Shown here: one piece after another, positions 43,934 through 52,193 of the stretch | Layout: each line of letters begins with the position of its first letter | Numbering within the stretch: position 1 is the first letter of the stretch | NCBI RefSeq assembly: GCF_001021385.1 | Contig: NZ_CP011773.1 | Location: 3,224,001-3,288,000 of the forward strand | Source: Mycobacterium sp. EPa45 | GTDB taxonomy: Bacteria > Actinomycetota > Actinomycetes > Mycobacteriales > Mycobacteriaceae | Length of the DNA stretch: 64,000 nt | Direction: 5' to 3' | The notes under the pieces: model-generated | Told to the model about the DNA's origin: nothing | The model's input: the letters and a program-made list of their open reading frames with translations, nothing else | Database searches by the model: none | Made by a program: the position numbers and the translations under genes

Positions 43934-45015
43934 AGCGCCGCTCCTTTCTCTGCGGTAACGATGTGAGTCACCGAGCCCAGGCCGTCGGCGAGCCTTGTCC
44001 AGGTTTTGCCCTCGTCCTCTGACATGTGCAGCTGCCCGCCGGTGGTGCCGTAATAGAGCCGGAGCCCGCCTCCGTCGACAACCTCTCCCTCCAGCGCCCA
44101 AACCATGTCGAACAGGCCAACCTCGCCGTTGGCGCCCAGCCTGGACCAGGTCATGCCGCCGTCGTCACTGCGGAAGAACCCCACGTCGGCACCACGGCGC
44201 CGACGCAGCTTGGACGGTGAGAGGAAGTAGACGTTGCCGTTGAGCGCGCCCAACACCAACAGGCGCACTGCGGCCCACTTCGGCGGAATACCGTCGGCGG
44301 CGGCCAGGAATATCACGTCGGGGTTGGCGGGATGCACGACGATCGCGTCTTCGGTGTAGATGCGCGCTCCGAGCCCGTCGTTCGACTGCACCCAGCTGGA
44401 CCCACGGTCGGTGCTGCGGTAGACCCCCTTGCCGCCCCGATAGGGCTTGGTGTCCTGGCCTGTGGTCACTATCAGCCGGTCCGGAGCCCCGGGGTGCAGG
44501 ACAACACGGTGGATGTCGTGACCAAGGCCGTCGACCTGCACCCACGTCTGCCCCTGGTCCTTGGTGACCAGGAGTGACCCGACCTCGATACCGGCGTAGA
44601 CGACGTCCGCCTCTAGCGGGTGCACGGCAATGGTCCGGACGTGCGCGATTCCGGGACGGATCGGGAAGCTCCACCGTTTCGCTTCCGGTAAGCCAAGCAG
44701 ATTCCCGCACTCGGTCCACGCCCCGTCGGCCCACCGCAGCAGGTGCGCCGGCTCCGTCCCGGCGTACAGTGCGCCGGGCGTGTGCGGGTCGAACGCCAGC
44801 GCGCGCACGTCGCGGTATGCCAGGCCGTCGCCGAGGTCTTTCCAATGGTCCGCGCCCGCCTCCGCCAGGAACACCCCCTGCTTGTATACGGCGGCGGCGA
44901 CGGCGCTGTCGTGGGTAGCGATGGACATGACCTGCCCCGGCAGCTGGGGCCAGGCCCGGATCCTTCCATCGCCGGAAACGCTGAACACTCCCCGGCTCGT
45001 CGCTACGACGGGCAC
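43930..45015 (-). CDS. Asp-box (BNR) beta-propeller protein, cytosolic
   Basis: The product is 361 residues from GTG 45015, overlapping the ferredoxin gene. Four clear Asp-boxes, SxDxGxTW, appear: TKDQGQTW (~150), STDRGSSW (~205), SDDGGMTW (~285) and SEDEGKTW (~337). Further degenerate blades (VRALAFDPHTPGALYAGTEP; TIAVHPLEADVVYAGIEVGS) complete a seven-blade-like propeller of the VPS10/sortilin/YCF48 type. There is no signal peptide or membrane helix. Sialidase catalytic residues are not evident. Being translationally coupled to an alpha subunit suggests an assembly or scaffold role for the oxygenase or flavoprotein, as YCF48-type proteins do for photosystem II (analogy only). Confidence 0.85.
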   Translation of the reverse strand: MPVVATSRGVFSVSGDGRIRAWPQLPGQVMSIATHDSAVAAAVYKQGVFLAEAGADHWKDLGDGLAYRDVRALAFDPHTPGALYAGTEPAHLLRWADGAWTECGNLLGLPEAKRWSFPIRPGIAHVRTIAVHPLEADVVYAGIEVGSLLVTKDQGQTWVQVDGLGHDIHRVVLHPGAPDRLIVTTGQDTKPYRGGKGVYRSTDRGSSWVQSNDGLGARIYTEDAIVVHPANPDVIFLAAADGIPPKWAAVRLLVLGALNGNVYFLSPSKLRRRRGADVGFFRSDDGGMTWSRLGANGEVGLFDMVWALEGEVVDGGGLRLYYGTTGGQLHMSEDEGKTWTRLADGLGSVTHIVTAEKGAAL

Positions 45016-45296
45016 GGCGCGCCTTCCTTGCCCGTTTCGGGGGCGCCGCCGCGCTCAACCTTCGGCAGGAACGGTTCGGGGATCACCAGTTCATGGCTGA
45101 CGACGATCGCGTCCACGTGGCAGTCGATCGCGCACAGCCGGCAGGAATGACAGTCATTCGGGTAGATGATCTTGGCCCGCCACTTGCTGGTGGCCCACGG
45201 ATCGTCGCCCTCCACCAGCCGGATGACCCCCGTCGGACAACTGTCGATGCAGACGTTGCATCCGTCGCAGGTCTCCTCGTCGATACTCTCGATCAC
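45003..45296 (-). CDS. dicluster 2[4Fe-4S] ferredoxin (AprB-like)
   Basis: The product is 97 residues from GTG 45296 (GTGA overlap with the flavoprotein). Two cluster motifs are visible: CDGCNVCIDSCPTGVI (~10-25) and CHSCRLCAIDCHVDAI (~48-63); the second has His instead of Pro after the last Cys. The spacing resembles AprB-type iron-sulfur subunits. It is encoded directly after an AprA/fumarate-reductase-like flavoprotein, so the two probably form an electron-transfer pair. Confidence 0.88.
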   Translation of the reverse strand: MIESIDEETCDGCNVCIDSCPTGVIRLVEGDDPWATSKWRAKIIYPNDCHSCRLCAIDCHVDAIVVSHELVIPEPFLPKVERGGAPETGKEGAPCPS

Positions 45297-47068
45297 AGGA
45301 CCGGCACCTCCTGGCGGTAGGACTCGGGCACGGTGTACGGACTCGGGTGTCGGCCCGGTGGAGCCTGGACCGGCCATGTTTGAATCGGCAGTTCACGCTC
45401 GCTGAACTCGAAGTCGAACTCGCCGCCGGCGCCGCGGCGGACGAGCAGCCATTTGAGCCACTCGTCGTTGTCGGCGTACGGGTAATCGACCCTGAACAGC
45501 TCGCCGCGGCTCTCCGTTCGCCGCTTCATCGCCTCGCAGGTGATGATTGCCAGCGTCAGGTAGGCGCGGACCTCGTGTGCCTTCTTGAGCTCCTGATAAT
45601 CCGGCGCGAAGACATAGCGCAACACCCGGTCGCGGATCCGGTAGAGCTCGGTGAGCGTCTCGTCGATTCGTGCCTCCGACTTGAACAGAGCAAACGCCGG
45701 GTTTGCCGTCGCCTCGCCGATGGCCTTCCACACGTCGACCGGCCGGACCTGCCGCAGCCGACGCATCGGCGCGAAATACCCCGCCAAGCTCTCCCGCGCC
45801 TGCTCCTGCCACACACTGGGCGGCGTGGTGCTGCCGCCAAGCGCGGCAGCGGCGGTGCCCGCGCGGTATCCGGCAACCGCGGAGAAGCTGGAGATGCCGC
45901 TGCCGGAGATTCCCGACATCAGATGCGGACACGCCGTGCCATAACCCACCGCGAACAAGCCCGGCACGGTGGTAGCGCCGTCCAGGTCGATCGTGGGACC
46001 GCTGGTGCTGCTCGTGCCGAGCACGATGAATGGAGTCACCTCGAGCAGATCAGTTCCGGGGTCGACGTCAAACTCGGTGAACGCCCGCCGCACCGTCGGT
46101 GACACCTCGTAGAGCACGTCGAGATCGGCCTGCGCGACATGGCGCAGGTCGAGATAGCAGGGACCGCGGCCCTCCACCATCTCGGTCATGATCGACCGCG
46201 CGATGGTGAACAAACCTCCCTTATCTCCCCAAATCGGGTCATAGCGGTCCATGAAGTACTCGCCCGCGGCGTTGCAGAATTTGCCGCCGATACCTTGGAT
46301 CTTGGCCTGGCCGGGCGTGAAGAACGACCGGTTGAAGTAACTCCAGGCGGCGAACTGGCCGAACTCCATGCCGGCGAATTCGGCGCCCACCCGCCACGCG
46401 GCGACGTGCCCCTCCCCGCTGCAATGGTCGGCGAACGCATAGTGCAGCTTCGGATACCAGGGTCCGGTGTTGAGGACAACGGCGCCCGCGGTGAATATGT
46501 GGCGCTCACCGGTGACCACGTTGACCCCCACGGCACCACATACCGCGCCGGTGGTCGGCCGTCGCCCGTCGGTGGTTAGCAGATCGATCACATCCACCCG
46601 TTCGTACAGGCGCACCCCCGCGGCCTTCATCCGCTCCTTGAGGATCTCCATACAGACGCGCCCATCCACACCCAGCGTCGTACCAAGATTGTGGCCGCGG
46701 ACCGTGACGTACTTCAGCGACCCGTCCTCATGAGTGGAATAGGGCACACCCCACTCGATCTGCTCGTTAATGCGGTCATACGCCTCGGTGATGTACTGCT
46801 CAACCCAGTCCTGATCGGCCAGGTAGTTGCTGCCCACCACGAACTCGCGCATCCACTCGACCATCTCCTCCCCCTCGAGCCGGTGATCGGGCGCGTACTG
46901 GCTGTGCACATAAGTCATCGGTCCCGCCCGAGATACCACCGCCTTCTCGACCAAGATCACCGACGAGCCCAACTCCGCGGCCCGCAACGCCGCTCGCGCC
47001 CCACCGATCCCGCCACCGACCACCAGGACGTCGCACTCTTGCACTGAAACTTTCGAATCACCGTTCAC
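45293..47068 (-). CDS. FAD-dependent fumarate-reductase/AprA-like flavoprotein
   Basis: The 591-residue protein has the N-terminal FAD dinucleotide fold DVLVVGGGIGGARAALRAAE (~13-32), the VILVEKAVVSRAGP substrate-loop region and a capping domain. The second FAD contact is VPGLFAVGYGTACPHLMSGI (~378), and the C-terminal helical domain (LFKSEARIDETLTELYRIRD) is as in succinate dehydrogenase/fumarate reductase and APS reductase flavoproteins. It could reduce an unsaturated ring-derived acid or oxidise an acyl chain, passing electrons via the dicluster ferredoxin. It is not a typical Rieske reductase. Confidence 0.85.
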   Translation of the reverse strand: MNGDSKVSVQECDVLVVGGGIGGARAALRAAELGSSVILVEKAVVSRAGPMTYVHSQYAPDHRLEGEEMVEWMREFVVGSNYLADQDWVEQYITEAYDRINEQIEWGVPYSTHEDGSLKYVTVRGHNLGTTLGVDGRVCMEILKERMKAAGVRLYERVDVIDLLTTDGRRPTTGAVCGAVGVNVVTGERHIFTAGAVVLNTGPWYPKLHYAFADHCSGEGHVAAWRVGAEFAGMEFGQFAAWSYFNRSFFTPGQAKIQGIGGKFCNAAGEYFMDRYDPIWGDKGGLFTIARSIMTEMVEGRGPCYLDLRHVAQADLDVLYEVSPTVRRAFTEFDVDPGTDLLEVTPFIVLGTSSTSGPTIDLDGATTVPGLFAVGYGTACPHLMSGISGSGISSFSAVAGYRAGTAAAALGGSTTPPSVWQEQARESLAGYFAPMRRLRQVRPVDVWKAIGEATANPAFALFKSEARIDETLTELYRIRDRVLRYVFAPDYQELKKAHEVRAYLTLAIITCEAMKRRTESRGELFRVDYPYADNDEWLKWLLVRRGAGGEFDFEFSERELPIQTWPVQAPPGRHPSPYTVPESYRQEVPVL

Positions 47069-47143
47069 GCTCAGTTGACTCCTCTTCTCCCGCGTTCACA
47101 CACTCACCACCGAGCACCCGAAAACCGCTACACACTTCTCCAG

Positions 47144-48169
47144 TCACGGCGTCACCAACACCTTGATCTGGTCCTCCCGCCCCTCCACCAGCGCAGCCAA
47201 CCCATCCTCGATAGCGCTGCCCAGCGGCACCCGGGCGGTGATCTGCGGAGCGAGCGCGACTGTTCCGTCTGCCATCAGCGCGAGCACGGCGGGGAAGTCG
47301 TCGAACATGTCGTAACCGAAGACGAGCCGCAGCTGCGGCTCCTTGATCAAATGCTGGTTGACATCGAGCGAGGCTGTACCGGCCCACGACGACATCTCCA
47401 TGAAGCGGCCCTGCTTGCGTAGGCAGTTCAGGCCCGTCGTGAACGCTTCGGCGCTGCCCGCCGCATGAAAGACGACATCCACACCGATGCCCCGGGTCTC
47501 CTCGAGGATCCGTGCGGTGGACTCGGGGTCACGCGAATCCAGTGCCACCGTGGCGCCCACGTCGCGGGCAAGGCGTCGGCGAATACCGCTCGGCTCCATG
47601 GCGTAGATCCGCGCGGCGCCGGCGGCGCGTGCGCACTGGATCACTGCCAGGCCGAGGGCCCCCGCCCCGAGGACCAGCACCGTCTCGCCGAGGAGCAGCT
47701 CCGCCCGGCGCACCGCGTGGAAGGCCACTGCGGTCGGCTCGGTCAGTGCGGCCTCCGCGATGTCTACCCCTTCGGGCACCCGGGTCGCGAGGCGAGACGG
47801 CACCGCGACGTAGCGTGCCAGTCCCCCGTTGCGGGTTAAGCCGATCCACTCCGGGCGCTGGCATAAGTGGTAGAGCGCACGGTGGCAGTAATGGCAGCTG
47901 TCGCAGAAATCCATCGGGATCACCACGGCGCCCTCGCCAATCCGAGACCGGTCGACACCAGAGCCGACCTCCACGATCCGGCCAGAGACCTCATGTCCGA
48001 GGACCACCGGTGGCTGCGAGAAGGTCGGCCCTGCCAGGTACTCGTGGAGATCGGTCCCGCACAGCCCGGTTGCCGCCACCTCGATGATGACTTCGCCGGC
48101 CTGCGGCGTCGGGTCCGGGACCGACTCCAGGCCGACGTCCTTGTTGCCTCGAAGGACAATCGCGTCCAT
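47144..48169 (-). CDS. zinc-dependent alcohol dehydrogenase (MDR family)
   Basis: The product is 341 residues from ATG 48169 (MDAIVLRGNKDVGLESVPDP). Catalytic zinc ligands are in TGLCGTDLHEYLAGP and LGHEVSGR. The structural zinc loop DFCDSCHYCHRALYHLC carries four Cys. The nucleotide fold is VLVLGAGALGLAVIQCARAA. It is a close functional relative of the enzyme at 22-23 kb (both CGTDLHEYLAGP). It lies between the SDR and flavoprotein genes and likely oxidises a secondary alcohol or diol intermediate. Confidence 0.87.
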   Translation of the reverse strand: MDAIVLRGNKDVGLESVPDPTPQAGEVIIEVAATGLCGTDLHEYLAGPTFSQPPVVLGHEVSGRIVEVGSGVDRSRIGEGAVVIPMDFCDSCHYCHRALYHLCQRPEWIGLTRNGGLARYVAVPSRLATRVPEGVDIAEAALTEPTAVAFHAVRRAELLLGETVLVLGAGALGLAVIQCARAAGAARIYAMEPSGIRRRLARDVGATVALDSRDPESTARILEETRGIGVDVVFHAAGSAEAFTTGLNCLRKQGRFMEMSSWAGTASLDVNQHLIKEPQLRLVFGYDMFDDFPAVLALMADGTVALAPQITARVPLGSAIEDGLAALVEGREDQIKVLVTP

Positions 48170-48226
48170 CTTCAGATCACCCGGTCCTCTCGTCCGTCCC
48201 ACGACGTCGGCGGTTCGGTGCCACGC

Positions 48227-49018
48227 TCACATGGCCTCGAAAGCCGGAAACCGAACGCCCGCGGTCATGCCGCCGTCCACCGGAAGCACGGCACCGGTGA
48301 TGAACGACGCGTCGGGCGAGGCAAGGAACACGGCCGGGGCGGCGATCTCCTCGGGCTGCGCGAAACGTTGCATCACGCAGATGTCGGTCATCATCGAGGC
48401 GTGCTCGGGGTGCTCGGAGAGGAACCGTTCGATCCTCGGGGTGCGGGTGCCCCCGGGTGCGATCGCGTTCACGCGGATGTTGTCGCGCGCGAAGTCGAGG
48501 GCCATGTTCTTCGTGAGCAGAATGACCCCGCCCTTACTCGCGCTGTAGGCCGAGCACCTGTTCTCAGCGAGAATCCCTGCCGTCGACGCGACGTTGACGA
48601 TCGCTCCGCCGCCGGCCGAGCGCAGCACGGGAATGACGGGTTTGGACATCTGAAAGACGCTGCCGAGGTTCGCGTCGAACTGGTCACGCCATTCCTCCTC
48701 GCTGATCTCCTCGACATTGCGGGGCAGACTGACGCCGACGACGTTGAACAGTGCGTCGAGGCGGCCGAATTCGGCTAATGCCCGCTCGACGACCCGGTTG
48801 GCGACATCACGGCGACAAACGTCGCCGGCCACGCCGCAGACCCGGGCGCCTGACGCGGCCAGTGCGGCCACGGCCGTCTCCAAGCCCGCCGTATCCGTGT
48901 CGGCCATTACGCAGCTTCCGCCGTCGCGGCACCAGCGCGTGGCAATCGCCGAACCAATCCCCGCCGCGGCCGCGGTGACGATCGCGACCCGGCCGGATCC
49001 AGTCTCCGCAACGCTCAC
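48227..49018 (-). CDS. short-chain dehydrogenase/reductase
   Basis: The product is 263 residues from GTG 49018. Classical SDR motifs are present: VTAAAAGIGSAIATRW (TGxxxGIG variant, Gly replaced by Ala), NVVGVS (NNAG variant), VNVASTAG, YSASKGGVILLTK (catalytic Tyr/Lys ~155/159) and a C-terminal LPVDGGMTAG. It follows the Rieske alpha by 58 bp, so a cis-dihydrodiol dehydrogenase role is plausible. Confidence 0.87.
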   Translation of the reverse strand: MSVAETGSGRVAIVTAAAAGIGSAIATRWCRDGGSCVMADTDTAGLETAVAALAASGARVCGVAGDVCRRDVANRVVERALAEFGRLDALFNVVGVSLPRNVEEISEEEWRDQFDANLGSVFQMSKPVIPVLRSAGGGAIVNVASTAGILAENRCSAYSASKGGVILLTKNMALDFARDNIRVNAIAPGGTRTPRIERFLSEHPEHASMMTDICVMQRFAQPEEIAAPAVFLASPDASFITGAVLPVDGGMTAGVRFPAFEAM

Positions 49019-49076
49019 GTGTGACCGATCGTCGAACCGACGCTCGTTGCCGCACCCATACTTGGGACGGTCACCA

Positions 49077-50444
49077 TCAGGCGCGCCCGCGGGGCGCCGG
49101 GGGCTGGCTCATGTAGTCCAGCCATCTCGCCCAGAACCGCCGCTGGTTCTGCTCGGCGTAGCCGCTAGGGACGGCCTGACCCGGCCCCGGCCAGTCGGTA
49201 ATCGGTGTCAGGTCCATGCCCATCTCGTAGTTCAGCAACCCGTCACCGGCGAAGGGACCCTGCACGGCCTCCGTGATGGCCTTCCAGGCCTCAGCGTCGT
49301 CTTGCTCGAACACGCCGGCGGGCCCGAAGTTGCGCACGTAGGACGCCTGGGACGCCTCTCGGAGCCACTCGGGTGCATCCCGCTCGACCAGGAACCAGGA
49401 AAGGACCTCCATCCGGTCATGAGAGAGCGGCCGCCACAGCCGGAAACTGACGAACGGGGTCGGCGGCGACATGTGGTCAGCCGCAATGGTCACGTTGATG
49501 AACGACAGGTTCGGGAAGACCGTCCCGTGGATGAAGGCCGACCGGCGGAAGAGTTCCTTATGCGCTGTGGTGGGATACGAGTCGGCCATCTGGTCCACAA
49601 CCTCGTCGGGGTATCCCTCGTACTCGGGGAACTCCGCGAGCGTAGGGGGGAAGCCGAGCACACCGACGCCGTGGCCGTTCTGGAGCCCGATCTCGGCCGG
49701 TGCGCTCGCGAAGTTCGGATCACCGGGCGCCATGCCCAGCTCGATCATGGAGCGGTGAGCAAAGAGGGTGTGGTAGGAGTCGCCGACAAAATTGTCGGCG
49801 CCTGTCTTCCAGTTGGCCCCCATCACCCACCGGTGCGGCGCGCCAATTACCTCCATACCGCCCGCGGTCTTCTTTGCGATGAGGTCGAGGTAGAACGTCA
49901 TGTCGCCGAGGTAGTCGCCCAGGCTCGGCGCCGCCGGATCGACGCTCCCGAAGATGAACCCCGCATAGGAATCGAGATGGGGGATGTGGCGTAGCCCCCA
50001 CTTGGCCTTGTCAAAGCCGCCGGGATACGCCTCCTTCATAGCCGGCACGCCGACGAGGTCACCGGTATTGCTGTATACCCAGCCGTGGTAGGGGCACGTG
50101 AAGTGCGCGCTGTTGCCCGTCTCCGCTCGGCATACGAGGGTGCCGCGGTGTCGGCAAGAGTTCGACAGCGCCTGGATGCGGCCCGACTCGTCCCGACAGA
50201 GAATCACCGAGTCGGCCCCGATGTAGCGCACGACAAAGTCCCCGGAATTGGGCAACTCAGACTCGTGTCCGAGGAAAACCCATGCGCGGGCAAAGATCCG
50301 CTGCATCTCGACCGGATGTAGCGCCGGATCGCTGATGACCCGGGCGGGCAACCGCCCAACTGCGAGCGCCTCCGCTACGTCGCGCAGTGCACCCTGAAGG
50401 TAGGGATCGGTCGTGTCGGTCGTCTCGATTGTCTCGGCGCTCAT
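49077..50444 (-). CDS. Rieske ring-hydroxylating dioxygenase, alpha subunit (PAH-type)
   Basis: The product is 455 residues from ATG 50444. Rieske ligands are in SNSCRHRGTLVC (C95, H97) and CPYHGWVYS (C115, H118). Iron ligands are in ADNFVGDSYHTLFAHRS, and the late acidic ligand is in VFEQDDAEAWKAITEAV. The GYAEQNQRRFWARWLDYM tail resembles the alpha at 24-25 kb, and the two are probably paralogues. Gene order is unusual: beta precedes alpha. It likely attacks a bicyclic or polycyclic aromatic or an aryl carboxylate. Confidence 0.9.
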   Translation of the reverse strand: MSAETIETTDTTDPYLQGALRDVAEALAVGRLPARVISDPALHPVEMQRIFARAWVFLGHESELPNSGDFVVRYIGADSVILCRDESGRIQALSNSCRHRGTLVCRAETGNSAHFTCPYHGWVYSNTGDLVGVPAMKEAYPGGFDKAKWGLRHIPHLDSYAGFIFGSVDPAAPSLGDYLGDMTFYLDLIAKKTAGGMEVIGAPHRWVMGANWKTGADNFVGDSYHTLFAHRSMIELGMAPGDPNFASAPAEIGLQNGHGVGVLGFPPTLAEFPEYEGYPDEVVDQMADSYPTTAHKELFRRSAFIHGTVFPNLSFINVTIAADHMSPPTPFVSFRLWRPLSHDRMEVLSWFLVERDAPEWLREASQASYVRNFGPAGVFEQDDAEAWKAITEAVQGPFAGDGLLNYEMGMDLTPITDWPGPGQAVPSGYAEQNQRRFWARWLDYMSQPPAPRGRA

Positions 50445-50511
50445 GCGGTCAATCCCTTTCTGAAGACGGTGGATCCGGACGCGAGTTGAGGGCGAAGTAC
50501 GCCAGCCCGGC

Positions 50512-51030
50512 TCAGAGGAACACCGAAAGGTTGTCGATCGGCAGCGTCGAGTGGTCGAGCAGAACCTCGCGCCGGGCTAGTCGCAGCGAACCGTCCGTCC
50601 GACGCAACACGTCGACACGTTCGGCCGACAGCAACTCCCATCGGCCGGAGTCTCCGCGGCTGCGGAAGAACAGCAGGTTCGAGCGCACAACCAATTCGTC
50701 TGCGTCCGACCCCGGGGATGTGCGGATGTTGGACACGAAGTGCCGGGTCCGTGACCGAGGAGACTCCGCCCAAGAGAAGTCGGTCTCCGAGCGCAGCACC
50801 CGCATTTCCAGGCCCGTGTAATCGTCGTCCCAGTGCGCGATCGCGCTCACCCAACCCGCGGCCTCGGTCCCTTCCCTGGTGGTGCGCACCGGCACCACGT
50901 AACGGATGTCGGGGTCGAGGAGGTCCAGCCAGTCCCGGAATTGCCCGCCATCGAGTAATTCCGCCTCTCGGAACATGAATGCCTGGACAGCATCGAGCGT
51001 GTCCCGATCGACCGTGACAGTGCCGCTCAT
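50512..51030 (-). CDS. ring-hydroxylating dioxygenase, beta subunit
   Basis: The product is 172 residues from ATG 51030, with AAGGAGAGG upstream (MSGTVTVDRDTLDAVQAFMF). The hydrocarbon-type small-subunit pattern is MFREAELLDGGQFRDWLDLL, then DIRYVVPVRT, DDDYTGLEMRVLRSETDFSW, RTRHFVSNIRT, and C-terminal LPIDNLSVFL. It is the first gene of the ~10-kb operon and is transcribed from the promoter at 51.1 kb. Confidence 0.9.
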   Translation of the reverse strand: MSGTVTVDRDTLDAVQAFMFREAELLDGGQFRDWLDLLDPDIRYVVPVRTTREGTEAAGWVSAIAHWDDDYTGLEMRVLRSETDFSWAESPRSRTRHFVSNIRTSPGSDADELVVRSNLLFFRSRGDSGRWELLSAERVDVLRRTDGSLRLARREVLLDHSTLPIDNLSVFL

Positions 51031-51093
51031 CAGATGCCTCTCCTTGAAGGACTCCACCAGTGGACCGGAGTTATTCTGTCCAGCAGATATACC

Positions 51094-51137
51094 CTCCGCT
51101 GTAAGGAACAGTAAATCTCATGCCGCCGTAAGGTCAA
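51094..51137 (-). promoter_or_regulatory. promoter/operator of the 41-51 kb operon (copy A of a duplicated region)
   Basis: Minus-strand TTGACC (51137-51132), a 16-bp spacer, TTTACT (51115-51110), then an inverted repeat CTGTTCCTTACAG (51111-51099; CTGT/ACAG arms) and CGGAG (51098-51094). A core of 26 positions is identical to 54076-54101 except for one base, and similarity extends about 90 bp. It lies ~64 bp before the beta-subunit start. Confidence 0.6.
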
Positions 51138-51235
51138 GGGAATCGCCGATTTGAGGGCTCGTCGCGCACTTCGGGCGGCGCCTGGGCCCCCCGGTGGCCA
51201 CGCCCGCGCGGAACTGACGCGCGGTAAGTCATTGC

Positions 51236-51600
51236 ATGGCCGACCAACCCAGGCAGTGCACTTTGATCAAAGCCGCGTGCCTGAGTCCATTTCGCCAAAG
51301 ATCCTGGCTAACGCCTGCAACGTTCTCGTGTGGTCGGGCCGGAGTAGCAAAAGCGTTCCTGGCCAACGCCTTAGGGCGTATCGCGGTGCGCAGGCATCAC
51401 TGCGCGCACTTCACAAACCAGCCGACAAACTGTTCAGCGCGGCACGGCTGGACGGGAACCCATGAAGACAGTGCGCAACCTGTATCGCTTCGAGCTGTTG
51501 ATCATCGACAAACACGCCAGCCACACGCATCGACGGTCATCACCTGCAAATATTGCCGGCAAAAGGGCCGTGTTTGATGTAGGTCGGTGGCGACAGTTGA
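51236..51600 (+). pseudogene. decayed IS21-family istB (ATP-binding helper) remnant
   Basis: Fragments in two frames match IstB in order: FSCGRAGVAKAFLANALGRI (degenerate Walker A, normally GxxGxGKT), the 'AVRRHHCAHFT' continuation, then after a frameshift YRFELLIIDKHAS (Walker B region LLIIDDF). The 5' and 3' ends and istA are missing. It is an old, inactive element. Confidence 0.6.
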
Positions 51601-51779
51601 GGAGTATCCGCCCACAACGTCCAGATGCATCGGCGCCAAGGAGTGGCGCCAGCCGCCTGACCTAGCGCAAGCGACTCAGTGATGAGCAATCACGTTGTCG
51701 TGGAGATGATTACGTTCGAACAGTGAGGTCCGCTGCACGATCAGGTGCCAGTTTCGGTCACGCGGCCCGCCTGGCCCGT

Positions 51780-52110
51780 GTGGTCATGATTGCTTCGAAA
51801 TTCGGTCGGGGTCAACCGAGCAACCCATGGAGCCGACCATCTCGTGGTGGCCCAGGGATGCCCGAATCTCCTTGATCTGAACCGACATCCACGATCGTGT
51901 GCAGAATGCAGTCGGCCACCTCACCGCGGCGAGCCACCACATGATTCAGCGCGGAGGTCGCCAGTCGCGATTTCATCCGCGAATCCATTCAATACCGACG
52001 ATGCGGTTGAAGAACACGTCCTTGATCGCGCACAGGTACAGCTTGCCCTCCCCCGCTGGGGTTCGGTGATGTCGGCCAACCACAACGTGTTTGGCGCAGC
52101 CGCGGTGAAG
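51780..52110 (-). pseudogene. decayed IS3-family transposase (OrfB) remnant
   Basis: On the minus strand, pieces of the DDE integrase core can be read in order with at least one frameshift: LWLADITEPQ (first Asp), GKLYLCAIKDVFFNRIVGIE, DSRMKSRLATSALNHVVARR and EMVGSMG. The catalytic HSDRG segment is damaged. The rest of the 1.1-kb gap (51138-52193) shows no intact gene. Confidence 0.65.
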
Positions 52111-52193
52111 TCACTGTCAACTATCGTCCAGCTGCATCCCCCCGAAACCTGGCCCGCACAGGCTGGTCACGGCAGTCGATCTCGTGGCCGGGC

